64,000 bases of DNA from Cantharellus purpuraceus (lineage: Eukaryota > Basidiomycota > Agaricomycetes > Cantharellales > Hydnaceae): assembly GCA_025174535.1 (NCBI GenBank), contig JALBUN010000006.1, positions 744,001 to 808,000 of the forward strand, read 5' to 3'. Below are positions 54,925 to 64,000 of the stretch, one piece after another. Positions within the stretch are counted from its first letter, which is position 1; each line of letters begins with the position of its first letter. Under the pieces are notes generated by a model. That model saw only the letters and a program-made list of their open reading frames with translations, made no database searches and had not been told where the DNA came from. Both the position numbers and the translations under genes were made by a program.

Positions 54925-55453
54925 TTCCTTCAGATGCTCAAGGCTAGCAGCAATATTGAGATTGAGCCACTGCCTCTCAGCCACTCACCCCGCTAGACGA
55001 CAACCCCAACACCACTACCACTCATGAGCACGGAACCTTCGTGGGAACAACACAATATATATAGAGACGAGCATGTTGAAATTTCAGAGTGCACTTGGCT
55101 GCTTGGAGCAAAAACGGAAGCCGATTAGAAACTTGAAATGCAATCGCAACTGTGAGAAGCATCCTTCAAGATGAAATGCACAATTCATGGAAAGGGCTGC
55201 TTACCTGCCCCATGAATTCAACATTTGGACACATTGTTGGACTACAGGGCAAAGCTGTGAAATGTCGGCAAGAAAAGACAAACACCAGGATTCATGTCCC
55301 AAAAGCGGGAGAAGGGGCCACAATTATAATAATTGGTCAGTAGCTCCTCTTGAGGACGAGACATTATCTTTATGTAAGGTCCAAGAAGAGCGGTGAATCA
55401 GGTGAAAAATATAATATTACAGCTGGGCTCCCCATGGACGACAGTATCAAATG
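54925..55453 (+). pseudogene. 3' fragment of a TKL-KH gene
   Basis: Matches 29660-30182 plus a little 3' flank (to about 55490): GAACAACACAA.ATATATAGA, CACAATTCATGGAAAGGGCT and the KH end with ATAATTGGTCAGTAG then GGTCCAAGAAGAG. It carries internal stops (for example after KTEAD) and lacks kinase and upstream KH domains. The GxxG loop of the last KH is altered (HIVGLQGKAVK). Diverged clearly more from 26888-30182 than a recent copy would. Confidence 0.75.
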
Positions 55454-56203
55454 ATAATGACACAAATGTCATCCCAAGGATCTCATGAGAGAATGTTCCC
55501 TGGAATTTATTTTATTTCCTGTCTGAACAATGATTTGGTAGTGTGTTTTAAGCACCTTTCTACAGGCCTAGATCTCGTTAGTCTATCTTTCTAGATTGCA
55601 ACCTTAGCTTTTGTAGATATTCAGGCAGTTCCCTAAGGTCTTTAGATTTTAGAGCCTGAGCCTTATATTGTGGATGTGAATCCGTCCTCCTGGTCAGTTA
55701 TGCACCATCAGTTGAATTGATCTAGAGCACGAGAAAGATCCCTCACCCAAGGTGCTGGAGACGGGCACAGGAGATAGATTAACGCATATAAGTTTATCAG
55801 CCCTGAAGCCAGCCGAAATCCAACATTCAGGACAGGTGTAGAAAGAAAGGAAGTACCGCGTGCACGCGTACTGGTTTCCAAACTAGCACGCTTATTTTTA
55901 CCTGCGAATATCATCATTATGCTACAGTCATCAGGGCAAATCCTATCGTGGAATGTGCTCAAGATCTCAGGAGTCGGCAACCTCCGATCTTCATATCACT
56001 ATGTCTTTTCATCTCCATGATTTCCCTTGTCCCCGACTTCACTCTTTGCAGCAAACAACTCTGCGAGCAAGCGAGCAGGCAAGCAAGCAAAATAAACTTA
56101 TCGGAATAGGATGTGGCTAATACAAATAGTACATAGGGTTCATGTTTGATCTTTGACAGACATACATCGAGGCCCCATAGGACTTGGAGATGAACGCGAG
56201 GGT

Positions 56204-56878
56204 TCATCGATTAGCATCCTGTTCAGCAGGCTGCGTCTGTGATGTCTCAGACCACTTCAATATCTCCGATAAGAAATCGTCCATCAACTCGGGGTGGAAG
56301 GTCCCGCCCGCCTTCCGATGTTTATGGTCGGGTGCTGTCACTGAAAGAATGTGGTTACTGATATGACCATCGCAAGGTATAGGTCATTGCGGACGAACCA
56401 ATCATTTTTGGCATTAATGTGGTAGTGTCTGTGGAGTATAGAGACTGAGTCAACAACCCTCTTGAGGGAAATAATGGGCGTGCCACTGTACGCACTGTTA
56501 GCACTGTTGACCCCACCGGTGGCCCCCGATGCCTCGCACTGGTCATGGGGATCATATAACCTACGGTGCTTGTTCTCCCGCTGCATGCCCATATCAGGGC
56601 GTGACGTTTTTGGGGGGGTACTTGCCGGCAGGTTTTTATTTTGATGTTCGGTGCGAGGCACCTTGTGCCATTGCAGCAGGTGCTCTCGCAACTTTTCTGG
56701 AGAGATAATGGGCCTTCTCTCCCCTACAGCCGCTGTGAAATAGTTCAATAATAATAGTACGAGAAAGGACCTTGCGCCTACCCTCTGCATCTAGCTTGGC
56801 AATCTCTGCGGCAAGAGCTTCATCAACCTTGATACCAGAAGCAAGAAGAACATTTTGAAGAGAATCGTTGTAAGACAT
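56204..56878 (-). CDS. Unrecognised triplicated gene, copy 3
   Basis: Near-identical to copy 2 in exons, introns and about 750 bases of upstream sequence. ATG at 56878 (MSYNDSLQNVLLASGIKVDE); the second exon reads ERRPIISPEKLREHLLQWHK and continues in frame. Differences are mostly single bases (for example Gln to Asn in PRTEHQNKN), plus a 3-base deletion near 56343. Stop at 56206-56204. Function unknown. Confidence 0.5.
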
Positions 56879-57745
56879 GATGAGTTCAAGTCTTGACCAC
56901 AGGAAGTGAGGGGTGGGGCTTGATGGATAATGGGCACGCCCAGCTACACTTTATATCCTGCCACGCTACTCATATATCTACCAAACTTCTTCAGACAAGC
57001 TCCGACTCGGTTCACTAGTATTGTGTTCTGCCGAGATCTGAATTGCCGGGTGCGCCTTTTTCGTGAATTCTCTAATACATCGCTAGACACGACATGATAA
57101 GCCAGTTGAAAGTAAACGGTATACTTCCTTGTTTTTCAGATAGGTATGGTCCGCAGCATGCCTAGAAACTTTATACCTGTCACTCGGTTGGTCGGATATG
57201 GGAATAATACTAGTATGTACCACTACGCCAATTTGCTTCCGACTCGTGCATGATATATAAGCTGCTGGACTTTGGGCCTCATGAGTATTATCATTCACTT
57301 TACCACTTCTTCCCCCTTCCTATCTCTAGCAGCGTGGGCAGGAGGGTTTGGAGGTTGGATTAGCCGACAGCGGGAGATGAGACAAACGTATTTAATACCT
57401 CCATCTAGACCGTTCCAGTCACAGCACGTTGGTATCTAAAAAGAGCTGGCGGTAGACTAAGAATATGTGCCTTTTGACAAGTGAATACGGCTCATGCATA
57501 CAGGAAATACATGACCGAAGCAGCCAATGCAGCATCCCCATTCCCGTCAAATACTGTATTCTTTATCCACCTGGAGATAACTTGTGTTAGATGGAAGCAA
57601 ACTGAGCTCGGCGACTGGGAGACACCGCCACTAACGATAATCTAGTGTGACTTTACTACTAAACCACAAACAACGGTGCGCAGTCCTCGAATGCAGCTTA
57701 CGATTATTAACTGTCCAGTCCCACTCAGACGGTGGTTCGATTTCT

Positions 57746-58686
57746 TAGTGGTTACATCGATGCCCCAGAGTCCGATGCCACCGCCGACGCCGCCACCAGC
57801 GCCACCACCAGCGCCACCACCGAGGTACTCAGGTTCCTGGCAGCAACTCTTTGACCTTTCACTGCTAAGCACCCCCTGGGATGCAAAAGCGACTGTTTTC
57901 ACTAAAGAACGTGTACCGAGTTAGTAATTTGTCTGCGGACATTTGGTGGATATGCTCGTGGTGTGGCACAAGATACTCGGAGCGCACGACATCCCACAAT
58001 GACGCTGTTAACTTCCTCTCTGTTCATATGTACCACACATGCCACCTGCCCATTGCATTCTTTCAATGCTCCCGTGGCTTCTGATGCCACCATTGATGAC
58101 AACATCTCAAGCCGAGGCCTCATATCGATGAAGCCTTGAGTTCGGATATTGCTACCATGGTTCTATTCTGTTTGTCAATCTCGGTTTACACATAGTAGAG
58201 GACAAGAGACGAGGCGATGCACTGCCACAGTGGGTCCTTCTTCTCCTTAGCTTGACCACGCAATTGAGAAAGTAGATTGATGCCTTTCAGGGCCAACCAC
58301 CAAGATACCAGTGGAGTTGGCAAAAGTGGGACGCCAGTGTTGCCGCCATGATCGTTTGTTGACCCTAAATCGCACCGAGACGACCAAAACATGGGACTAT
58401 ACCCCAAAATACGACTCTATCCGGTATGTTAGTATACAACAACCCACTATGCAAAGGGTGACGTCAGGCGGAGCGTGACGGCCAATGGCGCACGCATATG
58501 CTTGTGGGTTCAAACACCAGAATGGGAGAGAGACCGCCTAAAAATAATTTTGGCACAGGCCTGTAATACTTAAAAAGACTTGTAATATCGAGCCTGTTGC
58601 GCTTGTACCTTAACAGGCTAATGCTTACACAAGCATTCCTCGTCTCAGTAGTCACATGACCATTTGCCCCCAATTTTCATAATCGA
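57746..58686. other. No gene recognised; GCC-type minisatellite
   Basis: Upstream of ELP5. Contains a short CCACCGCC/GCGCCACCACCA tandem tract at about 57775-57826, which creates proline- and glycine-rich frames on opposite strands. Nothing else recognised. Confidence 0.4.
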
Positions 58687-59991
58687 ATGGGACTGCTCTC
58701 CACGATCTTGACACCAACCCCACGCTCCCGCGAGACTCTGGTTCTTATCCAGAGCACACTGGCCACGCCGATGTGGCTCCCTCTCATGCATGCTATCGTC
58801 AACGCAGGCCCGACCAACGCGACGATTGTGTGCGTGTGTCTGCTACATCCGCCAGAGACGGTGCTTGCGGACCAGGCTGGAAAGTCCACACAGGGGGGGG
58901 TGCGAATCGTTGACTGGACAGAGAGGGTTCCGGGGTATGCGGAGGGAGATGTGGATGAGGATGTTGGTCGACACGGACTGTTGAAGGAAGTATGTAAAGC
59001 CATTGAAGATGGTGTGTACGTGTCTTTGAGGACGACCATCATATTAATGTTTAGCTATGGCATGTCGAAATACAGCACCAGATGGTCCTGTTATCCTCGT
59101 TGTAGACTCTCCCGACACTCTTTGTGAAGACGTCGAGTCACCCTCTAAGGCTTATTTGATTCTCAAAACATGGCATACTGCCATATCAAACCGACCTTGT
59201 TCGTGCTGGTTTATTACGGTCACATGTCAAAACTGACATGTCTAATTCTCATTCAGCACCGTCCCGCCTAGTACTCTCCCTCTCATCCCCCTCTCCCCTC
59301 CTCCCTCTCATCGTCCCCCCTGCCTTCGCCCCTTCCATTGCGCATCTTACCCTCCACCCCACCGCGCTACTCCGCCACCTCTCAACCGAATACCTTACTC
59401 TCCCCCCGCCATATTCTCCTCCAACGAAATTTTGGCCCATATTCGCCGGGCTCGCGACCCGCGGGGAGGGCGAGCGTCTCGTGTGGGGTGCAGACGGGAT
59501 GGGTTCGAGTGTCGAAAGTGTAGTTGAGGTAATTGTGAGAAGTGCTAGTGGGAGGAGAACGGTCGAGCGGAGTCTGGAGGGGTGGAAGAGCAACGGGGTG
59601 TGCAAGTTGGAGGAGTTGGAAGAATTGAGGGATATTTGGAGTAGGAATGGGGGCAGTGTGAGTTTGTTTTTTTCAATTATGCGTGAGAGGCATTGAATAA
59701 TGTCGATTTTACCCCTTCGTTTCATCTATTGCAGCCATCAGTGACGCCGGATCCAACACATAACCTTCCTTTTAACCTCAGTCTCACTGCGTCACAGCAA
59801 CAATCCCGTGCCCAAGTTCCTCTTCCATATGCCCATGAAGGTCCGACACTCTTCCGCATTGCATCATCTCCACTAACTTTGATGCAGGACAACCTAATGA
59901 CAATTCTAGCACGGGAGGTGCAATATATTATGATCCAGACTCGGCGGACGATATTGATGAGGATGATCCGGATGAGGATTTAGATATATAG
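58687..59991 (+). CDS. ELP5: Elongator subunit Elp5 (Iki1)
   Basis: Five exons: 58687-59011, 59055-59198, 59257-59657, 59735-59840 and 59888-59991, summing to 360 codons (359 residues). Elp5 with Elp4 and Elp6 forms the RecA-like hexamer of the Elongator complex that modifies wobble uridines of tRNAs in the cytoplasm. Seen: a RecA-fold-like N-terminus with hydrophobic strands (ETLVLIQSTLATPMWLPLMH, VILVVDSPDTL, SRLVLSLSSPSPLLPLIVPP) and the diagnostic C-terminus LPFNLSLTASQQQSRAQVPL followed by the acidic end YYDPDSADDIDEDDPDEDLD. That conserved tail is why I name it Elp5 rather than Elp6. All junctions are in phase; intact. Confidence 0.88.
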
Positions 59992-61045
59992 GCGACGGCA
60001 TTGTGGTAGGCGTTTTTCGTTGATATTTGAACCCTCGACTTTCTCATGGATTTTGCCCAGCTTTGGGGTGAATTCTCGAGACAATGCGCATCCGGAAAAT
60101 GGTATTTCGCGGAGGGGTGTATTAAAGCTATGAAATAGGTAATGCACCAGCAACGCATGTGGTCGATGGCTGTGCGATGCGATGCGATACTGTAAGTCTT
60201 GCGCTGCGGTGATACATTGTAGTGGGTGGCTTATGCTTGTATCTGTTCGATACTGAATTACAAACATCTCGTTAGTGCTGCCTATTGCTTGCCGTTAGAC
60301 TCGAAGGTTGACGATGTTAGAATTGTATCACGTCATAGTATGACGATAGTTGCATGTGGGTTTTTGTTTCCTAGGAGGCAAACGAAACGTTGAACTAATT
60401 TCTTCTGACCAACTAGAATACACTAACTGCAATGAGTAGCTAGATCAATTTCTATATCCCACTTATGGAGTAGCATATCTAGTTTAGAATATTCTAGATC
60501 ACTATTCAAAAGAAGAGGGGATGAATCGCGTTACTGTGATATGCCAGGTTTTTGCATTGTCGATGTATTCATATTATCCCATCGAGTGTAATCAGGTTTG
60601 CCACAGACGTAATTTTGTATTACATCTCACTACATGTCACAGAACTCATGACACACTCTTTGGCACAATGCCAGGTGGCGCTCCGAGTCACACACATGAC
60701 TCGAGAATGGACCTTCGTTATCAGTGCTGTGGCTGTGAAATAGTAAGCTTGCACCACCAGTTTTCTCTTAGTCTACAAGTTGCGCTTACAGGAGTGTAAA
60801 CTTGTAACAGAAATTTGAAAGAAGAACATGGGTTCCTCATGAATCATGAATTCAGGTCTGCCTCGTGCACGAGCGGGTTTCATAGCTGAAGTGACAATCT
60901 CTAGAGAAGAAGCCATGATGTTCTTGTGGCAGTAGCATCCAAACACGACCACAGGGAAGTGTGATACTTATAACAGACGGTGGTGTGAGCGGTGGCGGCA
61001 TAGGTCTCTCTACCTATCTCTACTTGACGCAGATAGCATACCTCG
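59992..61045. other. Intergenic, no gene recognised
   Basis: About 1 kb between ELP5 and the TKL-KH gene, tandemly oriented. Short unrecognised open frames; it should hold the promoter of the downstream gene. Confidence 0.4.
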
Positions 61046-64000
61046 ATGTCTCCCAAGACCCGACGCTCGTCTTCCTCTTCTGGATCTGTTTCCCTTCCAC
61101 CAATACTTCATAATATACCCAAAGTTTCCCCGGACCAAGCCATCGCTGGCATTCAACAGTTTGGCAAACAGTTGATGTTGAATCGGGTTTGTAATCGCTC
61201 TTTCATTGGATCCAGTGCTTGTCTAACAGACATTATAGTGCCAATTGAAGCGTCTTATAGCAGTTAGTCAGAACGCGTATGACAGCTCAGCTTGCAACGA
61301 GGAAGTTCAGAGGTAAGCGGTCTTCTGTAAAGACCTTCATGAGTGATGGAATGAGCAAAATGTATCCTGCGATTCGAGACTTCTCGCTAGAGTGTACACG
61401 CGCGGTCGAACATGGCGTTCAGTCGGTCCGCTGGAGAGCTTGGTCTTGCTCCCCGATGAAATGAAAACGCTTGAGACGGAGCTGAGTCAGTTTGGCACAC
61501 CGCAGGTTCGTGCGGTCTCCTGGAACCTATAGTCTATTCCTTACTTTCGATCAGTCATTTACATCCAGTCCGCAGGACGAGAGGTCCGAGAAAGCCGCTA
61601 TAACTTCGGCTTTCGAGCGAATTCTCTCAAATGAACAAACTCGGTCACGGGCAATGACTCTTAGAGGTCGTCCCGCAGAGTTGTTCGTTTCATACCTGCA
61701 GACGGTTTGTGTCTTCCTCCTTTCCCGTCACATAACATATAACCCACAATCACAGGCACTAGACCTGTCCCCCGAAATGAACTCTAAGGTTCGGGAGGAA
61801 TGGATCAAAGCGTTGCGAAAGTTGGCTGTCGATGCAGAAGTATTACCTTCAGATTTGAAGATTGAAGAGGTTACTCTTATCGGCACCGAGCCTGTGGCAC
61901 GTGGAGGATATTCTGATGTGTATCAAGGCAAATGGAAAGATAAGTTAGTCGCTGTGAAGCGACCACGTTACTTTACTGCCAAAGACAATTCGGAAGTTTC
62001 CAAGGTTAGAGTAGCTGACTTATTGGACAACCAAACTGACATGATCCTTCTTTAGCAAGTACGACGCGAGATATTGCTATGGCGTCAACTCTCTCACAAC
62101 TATATCCTACCACTCCTGGGTATATTCAATAAAGAAAATATATTGGATGATATGATCTCGGAATGGATGCCGAATGGGACTCTTCGCGCCTTCCTTGAGA
62201 AGAATCCGAATAGAAACCGGCTACAATTGGTTTAGAGCGCAACCTTTACTCGTGCTGCACAGGTATTCTAACACAGTGGATGTAGCTTTGCCAGGTTGCC
62301 TCAGCTCTGAAATACCTTCATACTCATTCACCACCTATTGCGCACGGCGACATAAATGCGGTGAGCTTTTATGTCATCCATAAAATTCTCTCTTTGATAT
62401 TTTAAGAGGAACATATTTGTCAATTCTTCTGAATGTCCAGTAATTGGCGACTTCGGCCAGTCTTGCCTACGCTATACCATTGATAGGACTCTGTCTTCTA
62501 CACTGGAGGGCGGATCAATAAGGTGGATGGCACCGGAGCTTCTTCTTTCCAATTCCATTGGTGATTATGCCAGTGTGATCCCTACCCTTGAAAGCGATAT
62601 GTGGTCCTTCGGGATGCTCGTGCTCGAAGCATTGACAGGGGATGTGCCATATGCAAACATGCCTGACCTAGCCGTATTCCTTTGTCTCACACAGAAGCAG
62701 GAGTTACCTGCACGGCCGAGCTCACATATCACTGAACGTGGTTTAACAGATGATATCTGGAGGCTCCTAAATAGGTGCTGGAATTTTACGCACCCGAAAG
62801 AAAGGCCCTTGGCGACTGATTTACTGGAGCGACTCAAAACGTTGTCACGAGACATACAAATAACTGCAGAGAATGAACGCACAGTAAGAGCACTTCTTTT
62901 GTCTCTAGACACTGCAAAAATAACAATCCTTAGAAAACCGTGTTTATCCCAAAGACACTGGTTAAACAGATTATTGTTTCTAATGCTGCAACTTGGAAGG
63001 ATGTTAGAATTGTTGAGGAAAGTAAAACAACCATCCAGAAAAATACGCATATGGCCATCTTTCAGGTAAGATCATCGTCTCTGAAATTAGTGGCTACTTC
63101 AAGTCACAGCCTCTTTGTAGGTAATAGGACGCGCTGTACCGGTTGCTGCGGCTTGTCTTCGAATTGAAGATTCGATCAAGAAATCTGTATGCCACTCATA
63201 TCTTTCTGCTGTAGGAAGTGACTAAAAGTCGCAGGCGGACGTTCGTGTGACAGATAATATGAATATCCCAAAAGAGTATTACAGTCGAATGATTGGATAT
63301 AAACACTGCAATCACCGCAAGTTGGAGAACTTACATGGGGTTCAGGTTACTTTTCCATCCAAACAATCACCGAGCTCCCAAGTTTCTATTACGGGGTCTG
63401 CGGAAGCGGTTAAGAAAACGAAAGACAGTCTCCGCGAGGTACTCATCCAGCTTCACCGTTTCACTGTTACTGATTGTCTTGATTCAGTTGCTGTGGTTCG
63501 AACGCAATTCAAGGGATGTACTCGAAGTTTCTCCTCGTGTTGCAGAAAAAGTCGACGAACAACGAAAACGCATCCTTCGGTCACCTTTATGGGGATTGAA
63601 AGTGGAGTATCAAGGTGATAGGGCGACAATTACGCTTCGAGGGAAAAAGGAAGGGATAATTATCGCGCAAAAGAGCATACGTGCTATAGAAGAGGAAGTC
63701 AAACGGGAAATTACAGAGGACATCCCTCTAGACGCCTTTCTTCATGGCATGGTCGTATCTGACCGTCAGGCCTGGGTCGATATCGTCGATCGGTGTGAAG
63801 GACCGCCACACCCTGACTCCGACGAGTATCCTTTCGTATTGTCCATGTAAGCCTGTCATTTGCGACTTAATATTCTAAATGTTCACTGGTTGTAGATCAC
63901 CTAACAGCATACAAGTTCGTGGGCCACCAAACCTTGTTAAAGCATTACGCACGGAAGTAGGCGAACTCGGAAATATTGGCCACGACTATGTGTTAGCCAA
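61046..64000 (+). CDS. TKL-type kinase fused to a KH-domain array, 5' part
   Basis: ATG at 61046 (MSPKTRRSSSSSGSVSLPPI); continues past the right edge. N-terminal exons (QLKRLIAVSQNAYDSSACNE, LLPDEMKTLETELSQFGTPQ) lead to a kinase: ARGGYSDVYQGKWKDK glycine loop, lysine in LVAVKRPRY, SHNYILPLLGIF, HGDIN in place of HRDxKxxN, GDFGQS, MAPELL and SDMWSFGMLVLEALTGDVPY. HGD loops are common in agaric TKL kinases. From 62935 onward the chain is KH-like: VFIPKTLVKQIIVSNAATWK with VIGRAVPVAAACLRIEDSIK across an intron, then IPKEYYSRMIG...NHRKLENLHGVQ, and a degenerate unit (VSPRVAEKVDEQRKRILRSP) closely parallel to the 26888-30182 gene. Splice junctions keep phase and I see no frameshift. Expected to be cytoplasmic and RNA-associated, by analogy with vigilin/Scp160 (inference). 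Confidence 0.75.

Larger units (their letters stand above)
51333..57745. repeat. Three-copy segmental duplication
   Basis: Three units with the same order: a block beginning GAGAGAATGTT.CCTGG, a block with GGAAGCACCGCGTGCACGCG-type sequence, then the unrecognised gene on the minus strand. Units are about 51333-52625 (truncated), 52656-54925 and 55487-57745. Units 2 and 3 are nearly identical over the gene and its promoter (53280-54800 versus 56095-57640), and unit 1 is more diverged. A TKL-KH gene fragment (54925-55453) sits between units 2 and 3. Confidence 0.85.

Noticed and set aside
57642..57924. Gly-rich and Pro-rich open frames on opposite strands
   Set aside because: Both are products of the GCC-type tandem tract; no support around it.

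Overview
The window reads as nuclear DNA of a mushroom-forming basidiomycete (Agaricomycetes). Genes are split by many introns of about 45-70 bases with GT..AG ends (a few GC..AG). The protein families are typical of that group: DUF6533 and DUF6534 seven-helix-like membrane proteins, WSC-domain secreted proteins, TKL kinases with an HGD loop, alpha-kinase relatives and an Elp5 with its acidic tail. Exon models below were built by hand from splice signals and reading phase; those whose exon lengths sum to whole codons are noted.

1-16 kb is mostly genic: the 3' end of a Swi3/Rsc8-type chromatin remodelling subunit, a MAPEG membrane protein (-), a P-loop sulfotransferase-like gene (-), an intron-bearing tRNA-Ser (-), a DUF6533 membrane protein (+), an AGC-group kinase (+) and a two-WSC-domain secreted protein (+). 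16-25.5 kb is repeat-rich: decayed gene fragments, Ty1/copia remnants and a nearly complete chromodomain Ty3/gypsy element (chromovirus, minus strand) whose 5' LTR is split by another LTR. 26.9-34.1 kb holds a frameshifted TKL-kinase/KH-domain fusion gene, a GPI-type secreted protein and a DUF6534 membrane protein. 37-45.4 kb is a nest of LTRs inside LTRs (four levels, every level with its own 5-bp target duplication) placed next to a broken alpha-kinase gene and a disrupted lineage-specific gene. 46-49.6 kb has a decayed kelch gene and an intact aldehyde dehydrogenase. 50.4-57.7 kb is a duplicated block: fragments of the GPI-protein and AGC-kinase genes, three tandem copies of an unrecognised gene, and a 3' fragment of the TKL-KH gene. 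58.7-60 kb is ELP5, and the window ends in a second, apparently open TKL-KH gene that runs off the right edge.

Two things stand out. One is the repeated fusion of a TKL-type protein kinase to a vigilin/Scp160-like array of KH RNA-binding domains (three loci here in three states of preservation). The other is the unusually readable insertion history of the repeats. The housekeeping genes (Swi3, ELP5, ALDH, tRNA-Ser) look functional and independent. The 25-57 kb interval looks like a fast-evolving accessory island in which gene ends have been copied, shuffled and degraded.
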